Positions 26,267 to 35,609 of a stretch of DNA of 64,000 nt are shown here, piece by piece. Position 1 is the stretch's first letter, and each line of letters starts with the position of its first letter. The notes beneath the pieces were generated by a model. That model had not been told where the DNA came from. It did no database searches and saw only the letters and a program-made list of their open reading frames with translations. The stretch spans positions 434,001 through 498,000 of the forward strand of contig NZ_AP018165.1 of assembly GCF_002356335.1 (NCBI RefSeq), read 5' to 3'. The translations under genes and the position numbers were made by a program. The stretch is from [Mycobacterium] stephanolepidis. GTDB lineage: Bacteria > Actinomycetota > Actinomycetes > Mycobacteriales > Mycobacteriaceae.

Positions 26267-26953
26267 GTGACGGATCCGGCCTGGCAGGCGTACCCGCAGG
26301 AGCCGTGGCCACCCGGCGAGCCGATTCCCTATCCCGAGGATCCGAAACCTCCGAAGTGGCCGTGGATAGTCGCCGGCGTCAGCATCCTGGCGGTGCTGGC
26401 GATAGCGCTGACCGCGATTCTGGTCATCACCCGTCGAACCGAGGTGGCAACACCCACGACGGTCACCGTCACCCCATCGACGACCTGGACGGGGCCCAAC
26501 GACGTCCCCCTGCCATCGATAACAACGACCGAGCCACCTCCGCCGTCACCACCCCCGCCGAACCCCAGCACGGGTGTCGAAACCACGCCAACGACCACCG
26601 AAGCACCTCCGGTGCCCACCACGACCGAGGCGCCCACGCCGGTGCCCACCACCGGAGAAGGCCCGGGCGGTTCGGGCCGAGGAGGCAAGAGCGTCACCTA
26701 CAGCGCGTGGGGCTCGGGCGTCGACCCGCTGCCACCGCATTTCGGGTTGAAGGTCAGTTACTGGACCGGCACCGAGCTGGTGACGATCCAAGACATCAAG
26801 CTTCCCTGGGGTGTCTCGGTGACGATCACCAACTCTGCGGCGTCACCGCGCATGATTGTCGACTGGGGTGAGGCCAGTTGCTCGATCACCGTCGACGGCG
26901 TCGTCGTCGTCAGTAACAGCGGCCCGATGGGCGCCGTATGCGTGGCGCCCTGA
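26267..26953 (+). CDS. MmpS-like membrane-anchored protein with Pro/Thr-rich stalk
   Basis: The 228-residue protein has a short Pro-rich cytoplasmic tail, one transmembrane helix (about residues 34-58), a stalk of about 75 residues rich in Pro and Thr, and a C-terminal beta domain of about 85 residues. That domain (V-T-Y-S-A-W-G-S-G and C-S-I-T-V-D-G-V-V-V) has the layout of the MmpS family, small partners of MmpL lipid exporters. No mmpL gene is adjacent. GTG 26267 follows GAAGGAG at the right distance, which rules out the longer frame beginning at 26231. Confidence 0.7.
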   Translation: MTDPAWQAYPQEPWPPGEPIPYPEDPKPPKWPWIVAGVSILAVLAIALTAILVITRRTEVATPTTVTVTPSTTWTGPNDVPLPSITTTEPPPPSPPPPNPSTGVETTPTTTEAPPVPTTTEAPTPVPTTGEGPGGSGRGGKSVTYSAWGSGVDPLPPHFGLKVSYWTGTELVTIQDIKLPWGVSVTITNSAASPRMIVDWGEASCSITVDGVVVVSNSGPMGAVCVAP

Positions 26954-26959
26954 CCCGAG

Positions 26960-27448
26960 TCAGTGGCCCTGAGTTTTGAGGCGCTCGAACGACGCGATGA
27001 CCTCGGCCTCGGCCTCGGCGCGGCCCACCCAGTCGGCGGCCTCGACGAACTTGCCGGGCTCCAGGTCCTTGTAGTGCACGAAGAAGTGCTTGATGGCATC
27101 CAGTTCGAAGCTCGACACGTCACCGATGTCCTGGATATGATCCCAGCGAGGGTCGCCCGCGGGCACGCACAGCACCTTGTCGTCGCCGCCGCCGTCGTCG
27201 ACCATCTTGAACATGCCGACGGGCCGTGCCTCGACGATCACGCCCGGGAAGACGGGCTCGGGCAGTAGCAGCAGGGCATCCAGCGGATCGCCGTCCTCGC
27301 CGAGCGTGTTCTCGATGAACCCGTAATCGGTGGGGTAGGCCATGGGCGTGTAGAGGTAGCGGTCCAGGCGCACCCGGCCGGTCACGTGATCGACCTCGTA
27401 CTTGTTGCGCTGACCCTTGGGGATCTCGATGGTGACGTCGAACTCCAC
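26960..27448 (-). CDS. ppa: Inorganic pyrophosphatase
   Basis: The 162-residue protein is a family I soluble pyrophosphatase, with [13 protein letters not shown] and the metal-binding [10 protein letters not shown] motif. It hydrolyses pyrophosphate to drive biosynthetic reactions in the cytoplasm. Length equals the usual mycobacterial enzyme. GTG 27448 is preceded by AAGGAG (27454-27459). It is divergent from dacB, an arrangement I recall as conserved in mycobacteria. Confidence 0.97.
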   Translation of the reverse strand: MEFDVTIEIPKGQRNKYEVDHVTGRVRLDRYLYTPMAYPTDYGFIENTLGEDGDPLDALLLLPEPVFPGVIVEARPVGMFKMVDDGGGDDKVLCVPAGDPRWDHIQDIGDVSSFELDAIKHFFVHYKDLEPGKFVEAADWVGRAEAEAEVIASFERLKTQGH

Positions 27449-27471
27449 ACCCGCTCCTTGAATGTCGGTGG

Positions 27472-27499
27472 TACTTAGCCTGTCAAGTCTGCCTGTCAG
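27472..27499 (-). promoter_or_regulatory. Predicted ppa promoter
   Basis: On the minus strand CTGACA (27494-27499) and TAAGTA (27472-27477) are separated by 16 bases, giving a leader of about 16-20 bases that contains the Shine-Dalgarno AAGGAG. A second TTGACA-like box sits between them, so the exact -35 is not certain. Confidence 0.45.
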
Positions 27500-27553
27500 T
27501 CTTCGCGCAAGCGCTCGTCCAGCGGGCACCAGGATAGCGATACCCTGCAGAGC

Positions 27554-28951
27554 ATGGTCACCGCCAGGGCACTTGATCCGCGTCGCTGGCGGCGCTCTAC
27601 CCATGTCCTGCTTGCCGTCGCCGTAGTACTGGCGATTGCCGCGTTGGTGCTCGTGGCCTCGCTGACCACCGGAGCTGCTACCTCCCGTCAATTGCAGGGC
27701 GCCGATCCGGAGCCCGTACTGGTCACCCCCAAGCCGGGGGTTGTTCCGGTTTCCGATTCCGCGCCGGTTCCTACGGCGGACGGTTTGGCGCAGGCCCTGG
27801 ACAAGGCGCTGGCCGATCCGGCGCTCGCCATGTTCACCGGCCGGGTCACCGATGCGCTGACGGGCCGCGAGTTGTGGCAACAGGGTTCGACCGTGCCGAT
27901 GGTGCCCGCGTCCACCAACAAGGTGCTGACTGCGGCGGCGGCGCTGATCTCCCTTGAGCGGGATGCCAAACTCACCACGTCGGTAGTGGCCGATACTGCG
28001 GGCCAGCGTGGATTGGTGACATTGGTCGGTGGCGGGGATCCGATCCTCAGTGCGGCTCCAGTGGGTACCGACACCTGGTACCGCGACGCCGCCCGCATCA
28101 GTGATCTTGCCGACCAGGTGCGTAAGTCGGGCGTCACCGTCACCTCAATCACCGTGGATATCAGCCGATTTGGTGGACCCTCGATGGCACCCGGGTGGGA
28201 CCCGGCAGATATCGACGGCGGCGACGTCGCGCCGATCCAGGCCGTGATGCTCGATGCCGGACGCACACAACCGACCGACTATGACTCACGCCGTTCCACC
28301 ACTCCCGCATTGGACGCCGGGCGTGCACTCGCCACCGCGCTGGGGGCCGACCCGGATACCGTGCGATTGGATACTGCGCCCCCAACGGCGAAATCCATTG
28401 CCTCCGTGCAGTCGGCACCGCTGATGGAGCGGCTGCGGGAGATGATGAACGCCTCCGACAACGTCATGGCAGAGACAATCGGCCGTGAGGTGGCGCTCGC
28501 CTCGGGCCGTCCGCAGACCTTCTACGGAACCGTCGATGCGGTCACGAGCCAGTTACGCAGCGCAGGAATCGATCTCACGGGCCTGACGTTGCGTGATTCC
28601 AGTGGGTTGTCGGTGGATGACAGGGTGACGGCACGCACCCTTGACGAGGTCATCGGAGCCGCCGCCGGTCCCGATCAGCCGAAGCTGCGACCGCTGCTGG
28701 ATGTGCTGCCCATCGCCGGCGGCAGCGGCACGCTGTCGGAACGCTTCGTCCTCCAAAACCAAACCTCAGCGGGCTGGTTGCGCGCCAAAACCGGGTCTCT
28801 CACCGGGGTGAACACACTTGCGGGTGTGGTCACCGACATCAGCGGTCGGGTGCTCACCTTCACGTTGATGCAGAACCAGGCCACTGCCCCGACCGCGCGC
28901 AACGCGGTGGATAACACCGCGGCGGTGCTGCGGTCATGCGGATGTAGCTGA
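27554..28951 (+). CDS. dacB: D-alanyl-D-alanine carboxypeptidase/endopeptidase, PBP4 type
   Basis: The 465-residue protein has an N-terminal membrane segment (about 18-40) and the three penicillin-binding motifs S-T-N-K (Ser 120), S-D-N (301-303) and K-T-G (412-414). This is the class C low-molecular-weight PBP layout, corresponding to Rv3627c. It trims or cleaves peptidoglycan peptides in the periplasm. Its stop codon shares one base with the start of the metalloprotease gene (TGATG). Confidence 0.93.
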   Translation: MVTARALDPRRWRRSTHVLLAVAVVLAIAALVLVASLTTGAATSRQLQGADPEPVLVTPKPGVVPVSDSAPVPTADGLAQALDKALADPALAMFTGRVTDALTGRELWQQGSTVPMVPASTNKVLTAAAALISLERDAKLTTSVVADTAGQRGLVTLVGGGDPILSAAPVGTDTWYRDAARISDLADQVRKSGVTVTSITVDISRFGGPSMAPGWDPADIDGGDVAPIQAVMLDAGRTQPTDYDSRRSTTPALDAGRALATALGADPDTVRLDTAPPTAKSIASVQSAPLMERLREMMNASDNVMAETIGREVALASGRPQTFYGTVDAVTSQLRSAGIDLTGLTLRDSSGLSVDDRVTARTLDEVIGAAAGPDQPKLRPLLDVLPIAGGSGTLSERFVLQNQTSAGWLRAKTGSLTGVNTLAGVVTDISGRVLTFTLMQNQATAPTARNAVDNTAAVLRSCGCS

Positions 28952-30021
28952 TGGCCACGCCGGATCGCGTCGTGAAGCGCGGAGCCGGAACCGAGCGTCC
29001 CGAGTTGACGGTTGGCCGCATGGTCAATTGGGAGTTCGCCGCCACCGTGGGCGCCAAGCTGGCACGACCCGCGCCACCCACCACCGAATACACGCGCCAG
29101 CAGGCCATCGCCGAGCTATCGGATGCGGCGCGGCGTGCGGAGGCCCCGGTGCGTGAGCTCACCGGCCTGGCCGATGGGCTGATGGTTCCGGAGGCGCGGG
29201 TCATTGATCGCCCTAGCTGGATTGCGGCTGCGGCCGAGTCCATGCGGGTGATGGCAGGCGGTGACGGCGGCGCCTCGGGGTTTTTGTCCGGCCGCGTCGC
29301 CGGAGCACAAACCGGCGCCGTGCTGGCTTTCGTCTCGTCGGGCATTCTCGGGCAGTACGACCCGTTCACCGCGGAGGGGGCGGGCGCATTACTGCTGGTG
29401 TATCCGAACATCATCGCAGTGGAACGCCAACTTCGGGTGATGCCAAGCGATTTCCGGATGTGGGTGTGTCTGCATGAAGTGACGCACCGTGTGCAGTTCT
29501 CGGCCAACCCGTGGCTGGCGGACTACATGTCGGGCACCTTGGCGACACTCGCACATGAACAAGAAGAGGATGTGGCCGGCATGCTCGGCAGGCTGGCCGA
29601 GTTTGTCCGATCTCCGAAGGGGCAGGGCGAGAACGGGATTGTCGACCTTCTGCGCGCCATGCAATCCGAGAGTGGCAGGGACGCGCTGGATCGTCTGCTG
29701 GTGCTGGGCACCCTTCTCGAAGGACATGCCGACCATGTCATGGATGCGGTGGGCCCGGCCGTAGTCCCCTCGGTGTCATCCATAAGGTCGCGCTTCGAGG
29801 CACGGCGTTCACGCAAGCAGCCACCGCTGCAACGGGTCATCCGTGCGCTCATCGGCATGGATGCCAAGATGCGTCAGTACACCCGTGGCAAGAGGTTTGT
29901 CGACCACGTGGTGGGAACGGTGGGGATGGAGCGCTTCAATACCATCTGGCAAGACCCCGAGACGTTACCCAAGCCCGCCGAAATCGAGGACCCGGACCTG
30001 TGGATCGCCCGAGTTCTCTAG
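28951..30021 (+). CDS. Zinc-dependent metalloprotease, DUF2342 family
   Basis: The 356-residue protein has a zinc-protease HEVTH motif at residues 175-179 and a downstream acidic region (H-E-Q-E-E-D). It belongs to the actinobacterial DUF2342 family, annotated as putative zinc-dependent metalloproteases or, in older annotation, coenzyme F420 biosynthesis-associated; neither role is proven to my knowledge. No signal peptide is seen. It corresponds by position to Rv3626c. It overlaps tilS by 22 bases. Confidence 0.88.
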   Translation: MATPDRVVKRGAGTERPELTVGRMVNWEFAATVGAKLARPAPPTTEYTRQQAIAELSDAARRAEAPVRELTGLADGLMVPEARVIDRPSWIAAAAESMRVMAGGDGGASGFLSGRVAGAQTGAVLAFVSSGILGQYDPFTAEGAGALLLVYPNIIAVERQLRVMPSDFRMWVCLHEVTHRVQFSANPWLADYMSGTLATLAHEQEEDVAGMLGRLAEFVRSPKGQGENGIVDLLRAMQSESGRDALDRLLVLGTLLEGHADHVMDAVGPAVVPSVSSIRSRFEARRSRKQPPLQRVIRALIGMDAKMRQYTRGKRFVDHVVGTVGMERFNTIWQDPETLPKPAEIEDPDLWIARVL

Positions 30022-30953
30022 AGCTGCGGCGGGCTGTCAAAGCCTTTGGTGCGCAGTACCTCCCGAATGCAACAGAAGTAGCCGTGGCGCTCTCGGGTGG
30101 CGCTGATTCGTTGGCTCTCGTGGCGGCGGCCGTCGGGCAGGGCTGGACGGTGACCGCGCTGATCGTCGACCATGGGCTGCAGCACGGCTCGGCCGAGGTC
30201 GCGGCCCAGGCGCGGAATCAGGCGCTGGCTCTGGGATGTCGTGACGCATTGGTTTTTTCGGTGATCGTTGACGGCCCTGGCGGTCTGGAAGCGGCTGCCA
30301 GGGCTGCCCGGTATGCCGCGCTGCGTACGGCCAGTGACGGGCTGCCCGTGCTTCTCGCCCATACCCTCGATGACCAAGCCGAAACGGTGCTGCTCGGACT
30401 CGGGCGAGGATCCGGAGGGCGTTCCATCGCCGGAATGCGCCCGTGGGATGCCCCCTGGGGGCGCCCGTTCCTCGATATTCGCCGCACCGAGACGCGTGCG
30501 GCCTGCGCCGAATATGGCCTTACCCCATGGGAAGACCCGCACAATGTCGATCCGCGCTTCGTCCGGGTCCGCCTGCGTCATGAGGTGCTGCCGTTACTGG
30601 AGCAGGTTCTCGGAGGCGGTGTCGCCGAGGCCCTTGCCCGAACCGCGGCCTCGCTACGCGATGATGGGGATGCACTCGACGAACAAGCACGGGTGGCTTT
30701 CTGCGGTGAGGATTCCCTGGAGGTTTCGGGTCTGCACGACCTGGCGCCCGCTGTGCGGCGGCGGGTGATCAGACTGTGGCTGTTGGCCGGTGGCGCGCAG
30801 GATCTGAACGACAACCAGATTCGCGCGGTGGATGGGCTCGTCGCGCAGTGGCACGGGCAGGGCGGGGTTGCGGTGGGCGCAGACTTGCCGTACCAGCGTC
30901 TGGTGGCCTCGCGATCGGGTGACCGGCTGGTGCTGTCGATCCACGACGTCTAA
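30000..30953 (+). CDS. tilS: tRNA(Ile)-lysidine synthase
   Basis: The 317-residue protein has the PP-loop ATP motif SGGADS at residues 32-37 and H-T-L-D-D-Q-A-E-T-V, characteristic of TilS. It modifies cytidine 34 of the CAU-anticodon isoleucine tRNA to lysidine so that it reads AUA. It is the short mycobacterial form, lacking most of the C-terminal domains of the E. coli enzyme. GTG 30000 lies inside the end of the upstream gene, so the genes are coupled. The stop overlaps the convergent monooxygenase gene. Confidence 0.93.
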   Translation: MDRPSSLELRRAVKAFGAQYLPNATEVAVALSGGADSLALVAAAVGQGWTVTALIVDHGLQHGSAEVAAQARNQALALGCRDALVFSVIVDGPGGLEAAARAARYAALRTASDGLPVLLAHTLDDQAETVLLGLGRGSGGRSIAGMRPWDAPWGRPFLDIRRTETRAACAEYGLTPWEDPHNVDPRFVRVRLRHEVLPLLEQVLGGGVAEALARTAASLRDDGDALDEQARVAFCGEDSLEVSGLHDLAPAVRRRVIRLWLLAGGAQDLNDNQIRAVDGLVAQWHGQGGVAVGADLPYQRLVASRSGDRLVLSIHDV

Positions 30954-32446
30954 GTGATTGCGAAGTCCTCGCGATTCGGGGAGGTGAGCGTGCGGCGGTA
31001 GTCGACGGGAGGCCAGGGCCACAGCTCTGGTACGCCGTCGGCTCCCAGATACCAGCTGTCGCATCCCGAGGACCACACGGTGTTGGGCATCGCCCGGCGC
31101 ACCTCGGCGTTGAATGCATCTGCGGCATGCGCGGTCGGTGCCACCGATTGAACTCGGCCGTAACGGATTTCGTCGATCCAATGCATCGCGAACTTCACCT
31201 GCGTCTCGGCGATCGAGATGAGCGAGTTGTTTCCGATCGGACTGTTCGGTCCGATCAAGAGAAAGAAGTTCGGGAACCCGGCCAGACCCACGGCGCGGTA
31301 TGCACGCGGCCCATCACTCCACACCTCGCTGAGCTTGACCCCGTTGCGGCCGATAACCTCCATCGGCCGCAAGTAGGAATGAGCGTCAAAGCCTGTGGCG
31401 CATACCAAGATGTCGAGCTCGTGCAGAACTTCATCGTTTGTGATGACGCCCTCTGGCACGATGCGTTCAATGCCCTCGGTGAGTACCGCGACATTGGGGC
31501 GTTGCACCGCCTTGAAGAACGGCACCGACATCACCAATCGTCGGCACAGCGGCTCGTAATCGGGATGCAGCTTGTCGCGTAGTGCGCGATCGTGGATGAG
31601 GAGCCGATGCGATGCCCGCACGAACCCCTGGATGAGTCGCCGCCGCACGCCGGGACTGACCACAGATCCACCCACGCCGCGCTCGAAATAGAAGCGCCAC
31701 AAGCGGTAAGAGAATCTGTTCAGTATCGGAACCCGGGACCACATCGACTTCGACATGGATGAGTAGGTGAAGTTGGGCACAGGTGCGACCCACTGCGCCG
31801 AGCGCTGGAACACCGAGAGGCTCTGCACCTCGTCGGCGAGTGCGCTGATGATCTGGACTCCCGAGGACCCGGTACCGATAAGCCCGACCCGTTTCCCCGC
31901 ATACGGTACCGAGTGATCCCACCGCGCCGAGTGAAAGCATGGACCGGCGAATGTTCGCAGCCCGTCGATATCGGGAAGGCGGGGGAGGTGTAGCACTCCG
32001 GTGGCACTCACCACGACATCAGCGGTGTCGCGGCTGCCGTCGGAAACTTCCAACTCCCAGTGGGACTGGCCCGGCCCATCTACCCATTCGGCTCGGGTGA
32101 CGGCTGCGCCGAATCGGATGTTCTTGCGCAGACCCTGCTCGTCGGCGAATCTCACGAAGTATTGGTGGATCTCTGCGCCTGGTGAGAAGCCTTTGCTCCA
32201 CGCGGGATTCGGGGCAAAAGAGTAGGAGTAGTAGCGCGACGGCACATCACACTGCAGACCCGGGTAGGTGTTATCCCGCCAGGTTCCGCCGACCTCGTCG
32301 GCCTTCTCGTAGACGGTGAAGTTGGTGATGCCCCGGTGCCGGAGGGTCGAGGCCATGCACAAGCCGGACATGCCGGCCCCGATTACCACCACGCGGATAT
32401 CGCGGGACGGCAACTTTTCGCCTGCCCCGTAAGCGCCATTGCTCAC
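30950..32446 (-). CDS. Second Baeyer-Villiger-type flavin monooxygenase
   Basis: The 498-residue protein has G-A-G-M-S-G near residue 23, G-G-T-W-R-D-N-T-Y-P-G-L, the Baeyer-Villiger fingerprint F-A-G-P-C-F-H-S-A-R-W-D, and G-T-G-S-S-G for NADPH. The substrate is unknown. It is inserted on the opposite strand between tilS and hpt, which are adjacent in M. tuberculosis as I recall, so it is an accessory insertion. GTG 32446 follows GGAAA; upstream codons look non-coding. Confidence 0.9.
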   Translation of the reverse strand: MSNGAYGAGEKLPSRDIRVVVIGAGMSGLCMASTLRHRGITNFTVYEKADEVGGTWRDNTYPGLQCDVPSRYYSYSFAPNPAWSKGFSPGAEIHQYFVRFADEQGLRKNIRFGAAVTRAEWVDGPGQSHWELEVSDGSRDTADVVVSATGVLHLPRLPDIDGLRTFAGPCFHSARWDHSVPYAGKRVGLIGTGSSGVQIISALADEVQSLSVFQRSAQWVAPVPNFTYSSMSKSMWSRVPILNRFSYRLWRFYFERGVGGSVVSPGVRRRLIQGFVRASHRLLIHDRALRDKLHPDYEPLCRRLVMSVPFFKAVQRPNVAVLTEGIERIVPEGVITNDEVLHELDILVCATGFDAHSYLRPMEVIGRNGVKLSEVWSDGPRAYRAVGLAGFPNFFLLIGPNSPIGNNSLISIAETQVKFAMHWIDEIRYGRVQSVAPTAHAADAFNAEVRRAMPNTVWSSGCDSWYLGADGVPELWPWPPVDYRRTLTSPNREDFAIT

Positions 32447-32568
32447 GTTTCCATAGTGGCCTATTTCGTAAACAAAGTCACTAGCCAATTGGGATGAGCC
32501 GCTTGCGGGAAGACCGTCCGGGGAGGTCGGCTTGGAGAGCAAGCGTCCTCCATGGCACGCTGTCGGTC

Positions 32569-33150
32569 GTGACCTGCGAACAGCAACAGTCATGCGGCGA
32601 GCAATACAGCGGCGACGTGAAATCGGTGCTCCTCACCGAGGAGCAGATTCGTGCCCGGACTCAGGAGCTCGGCGCTGCCATCGGCGAGAAGTATCGCGAC
32701 ATCGAGGGCGACCTGCTGCTGGTGACCGTGCTCAAGGGCGCCGTCATGTTTGTCTCGGATTTGGCCAGGGCCATCCCCATCCCGACCCAGATGGAGTTCA
32801 TGGCCGTCAGCTCGTATGGCTCGGCGACCTCGTCCTCCGGTGTGGTGCGCATCCTCAAGGATCTGGATCGGGACATCCAGAACCTCGATGTCCTGATCGT
32901 CGAAGACATCATCGATTCCGGGCTGACGCTGAGCTGGCTCATGCGGAACCTCGCCTCGCGCGGCCCACGGTCACTGAACGTGGTCTCGCTGCTGCGCAAG
33001 CCTGAAGCTAAGAAAGTCGACGTAGACGTGGCTCTCGTCGGCTTCGAGATCCCCAACGAGTTCGTGGTCGGTTACGGACTCGACTACGGCGAGCGCTACC
33101 GCGATCTGCCTTTCATCGGCACGTTGCACCCGCGCGTCTATACCGGCTAA
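32569..33150 (+). CDS. hpt: Hypoxanthine(-guanine) phosphoribosyltransferase
   Basis: The 193-residue protein has the PRPP-binding motif [14 protein letters not shown] and the flexible loop S-S-Y-G-S-A-T. It salvages hypoxanthine and guanine to IMP and GMP. The GTG start at 32569 gives an N-terminus that aligns in length with the M. tuberculosis enzyme; the earlier in-frame start at 32494 would run into the divergent gene's promoter region. Confidence 0.94.
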   Translation: MTCEQQQSCGEQYSGDVKSVLLTEEQIRARTQELGAAIGEKYRDIEGDLLLVTVLKGAVMFVSDLARAIPIPTQMEFMAVSSYGSATSSSGVVRILKDLDRDIQNLDVLIVEDIIDSGLTLSWLMRNLASRGPRSLNVVSLLRKPEAKKVDVDVALVGFEIPNEFVVGYGLDYGERYRDLPFIGTLHPRVYTG

Positions 33151-33178
33151 CTGTTGTCGACGGTCCTCTTGTCGGCGT

Positions 33179-33787
33179 TCATGTCAGCTCCCACGTCACG
33201 GTGATGGCGGCGCTGACGGTCTGCTGACCCGCCTCCACCGGCGGCCCGCTCGCCGCACGCAGCATCGCGAACTCGGCGCGCGGGGACGGGCTCGAATGGC
33301 CCCCGGTCTCGTCGATGCGTAGCACCTTGCCCAGGTTCCCCCCGGATAGGGTTGCGTACTGTTCGGCCCGGGCCCTGGCATCGGAGAATGCTCGTTCACG
33401 TGCCTGGGTAGCGAGATCGGTGCTGTCCTGCAAATCGAAGCTGACCCCGGACAGCTGTGCGGCCTCACCTCCCGCAGTGACGGCCTTGTCCAGCACATCG
33501 GAGACCTTCGATAGATCGCGGACGGTGATCCGCACCGAGTTGTCGGCCGAGTATCCGGTGATTTTGTTGCCGTCGAATTGCGGGTGCACCGACATCCATG
33601 CGGTTCTCACGTCCTCGGCGGCCACACCCGAGTCGAGCACCGCATCGATCACCGCACGAGCCTTGGCCTTCACGTCGGCCATCACCCCGGCGATACGCCG
33701 TGAGCGCACCGACACACCGACCGTGGCCATGAACACGTCGGGACTACCGCTGGCCTCGCCATGGCCCACAACCGTGATATCACCCAT
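33179..33787 (-). CDS. SIMPL domain protein without a signal peptide
   Basis: The 202-residue protein is a SIMPL (DUF541, BP26-like) domain, starting directly I-T-V-V-G-H-G-E-A and containing R-A-R-A-E-Q-Y-A and L-G-K-V-L-R-I-D-E. It is a paralogue of the lipoprotein encoded three bases upstream but has neither signal sequence nor lipobox. SIMPL proteins form ring-like oligomers in some bacteria; the function in mycobacteria is unknown. Confidence 0.85.
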   Translation of the reverse strand: MGDITVVGHGEASGSPDVFMATVGVSVRSRRIAGVMADVKAKARAVIDAVLDSGVAAEDVRTAWMSVHPQFDGNKITGYSADNSVRITVRDLSKVSDVLDKAVTAGGEAAQLSGVSFDLQDSTDLATQARERAFSDARARAEQYATLSGGNLGKVLRIDETGGHSSPSPRAEFAMLRAASGPPVEAGQQTVSAAITVTWELT

Positions 33788-33790
33788 CGC

Positions 33791-34540
33791 CTAATTCAGC
33801 TCCCAGATGACGCTTACCTCGAATGTCACCGTCTGCTGGCCGGGTTCCAGCGGTGGCGCGAATGACGCGTCGGCCTGCATGGGTGCCCGCTTACCCATCA
33901 TCGGCGCAGGGGGAGGCACCGATCCGTGGGATTCGTCGATGCGCAGCACCTTGCCCAGTGTGGAGCCCGATAGGCCCGCGTACTGCTCGGCACGGGCCTT
34001 GGCGTCATTGAAGGCACGCTCCCGCGCACCCTTCACCAGGTCGGCGTCGTTGTCGAGATCGAAGCTGACGCCGGACAGCCGTGCCGCGTCGCCGCCCGCC
34101 TGCACGGCCTTGTCCAGGACTTCGGATGCCTTCTTGAGATCGCGGACGTGGATACGCACGGAGTTGGTGGCGTTGTACCCGGTAATACGTGCGGGACCGC
34201 CCTGGGGGTATGTCTGTTCGGGCTGGATGGACAGCTCGTTGGTCTGGACGTCCTCGCGGGCCACCCCGGCACCGACCACGGCGTCGATGACGGCCTGAGC
34301 CTTCTCGCCGGCCTGAGACAGTGCCCCGGAGACGTCCTTGGCGGTCACCGATACGCCCACATCGGCGCGCAGGACATCGGGTGCGCCCTTGACCTCGCCC
34401 TTGCCGATCACCGTCACATTCCGCGTGGACTCCGGGCTGCCGGTGGAATCGTCACCGCAGCCGGCGACAAGCACCGCCATCGCTGCGGTGGCAGCCACAG
34501 CGGCCGTCCGAGTCAGTGCTGTCCGTCGTCGTACCCGCAT
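33791..34540 (-). CDS. SIMPL domain lipoprotein (LpqG-like)
   Basis: The 249-residue product has a lipoprotein signal with lipobox L-V-A-G-C (Cys about residue 27) followed by a full SIMPL domain with V-T-V-I-G-K-G-E-V and R-A-E-Q-Y-A-G-L-S-G. It corresponds to LpqG (Rv3623), which lies next to hpt in M. tuberculosis as I recall. AGGAAG precedes ATG 34540. It shares about half of its domain residues with the signal-less copy downstream. Confidence 0.88.
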   Translation of the reverse strand: MRVRRRTALTRTAAVAATAAMAVLVAGCGDDSTGSPESTRNVTVIGKGEVKGAPDVLRADVGVSVTAKDVSGALSQAGEKAQAVIDAVVGAGVAREDVQTNELSIQPEQTYPQGGPARITGYNATNSVRIHVRDLKKASEVLDKAVQAGGDAARLSGVSFDLDNDADLVKGARERAFNDAKARAEQYAGLSGSTLGKVLRIDESHGSVPPPAPMMGKRAPMQADASFAPPLEPGQQTVTFEVSVIWELN

Positions 34541-34564
34541 ATCACTTCCTGTCCTCCCCAACCT

Positions 34565-35596
34565 TTACGGCACCACCAAAATCTTGCAGTGATGCCCCGG
34601 ATCGCCGAGATCGGTAAATGCCGATCCGACATCTTCCAGACCTACCTCACCTGTGACGAGGTGCGCAACATCGATCTCGCCGTGTGCGATTCGCCGCAGC
34701 GTTTCGGAGAACTCCGTCGGGTCGTAGGCGAGCACGAATTGAAGCGCAACTTCCTTGGCGATCCCGAAGTACGGGGTGATGGCATCGGGCTCCATGCAGA
34801 CGCCCACAACCACCACCCGGGAGCTGTGCGGCGCATCCCTCAGCACATCGTTGAGGATGCCCGGCACCCCGACGGCCTCGAAGATCACCGGCGCGCCCTT
34901 GCCGACTCTGGACCAGGCCTCGAAGGTGGGCTCGACACCGGGGTCGACGACCTCGTGTGCTCCCATGAGCTGTGCCAGATCACGCCGGGCGGGGGAGTAG
35001 TCCGCGGCGACAATCGGCTCGATGCCCAGGTTATGCAGGGCGGCTATCACTGCTATTCCGACCGGGCCACATCCGATGACGATCGCTCCGCTACCCGGCT
35101 GGATGCCCGATTTGTTGACGGCATGCAGACCGACCGCCATCGGTTCGGTGAGCGCGGCGTGCCGTGGGTCGAGGCCGTTGGGGATGGGTAGCAGCAGTGG
35201 AGCGCTCAACAGCATCTGCTCGGCGTAGCCGCCGAGTGTGCTGTTGCTATAGACGATCGGTTCGATCCCCTTGGCAGATAGCAAGATTGGAATCGACGTC
35301 ACGGCGGTGCCAGGCGCGGGTGCCTGCGTCCCCGGTCCGGCCTCGATCACTTCCGCGGCGAACTCATGGCCCATGAAGACGTCGGCCCCCAGGTCGATGC
35401 CGTCGGTAAGGCTGGGCATGCCGGCCATTTGCTTGGACAGTTCGATCGCTTGTGCGCCGTGCCGTGCGAAATGAAGGTCCGATCCGCAGATTCCGCATGC
35501 GGTGACTTTGACGAGTACTTGTCCTTCTCCGGGCACGGGGTCGGCCACATCGTCTCGATAGACCATCGCGCCGTTGCGCAGCACCGATGCTCGCAT
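34565..35596 (-). CDS. Zinc-dependent medium-chain alcohol dehydrogenase
   Basis: The 343-residue MDR protein has the catalytic zinc ligands in C-G-I-C-G-S-D and G-H-E, and the NAD(P)-binding G-C-G-P-V-G. The usual four-Cys structural zinc loop between them is absent. Substrate is not readable. ATG 35596 is used, as the upstream extension overlaps the luciferase-like gene. It is the third gene of an epoxide hydrolase, luciferase-like oxidoreductase, dehydrogenase operon. Confidence 0.88.
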   Translation of the reverse strand: MRASVLRNGAMVYRDDVADPVPGEGQVLVKVTACGICGSDLHFARHGAQAIELSKQMAGMPSLTDGIDLGADVFMGHEFAAEVIEAGPGTQAPAPGTAVTSIPILLSAKGIEPIVYSNSTLGGYAEQMLLSAPLLLPIPNGLDPRHAALTEPMAVGLHAVNKSGIQPGSGAIVIGCGPVGIAVIAALHNLGIEPIVAADYSPARRDLAQLMGAHEVVDPGVEPTFEAWSRVGKGAPVIFEAVGVPGILNDVLRDAPHSSRVVVVGVCMEPDAITPYFGIAKEVALQFVLAYDPTEFSETLRRIAHGEIDVAHLVTGEVGLEDVGSAFTDLGDPGHHCKILVVP

Positions 35597-35609
35597 CAGA
35601 TTGAACCTT

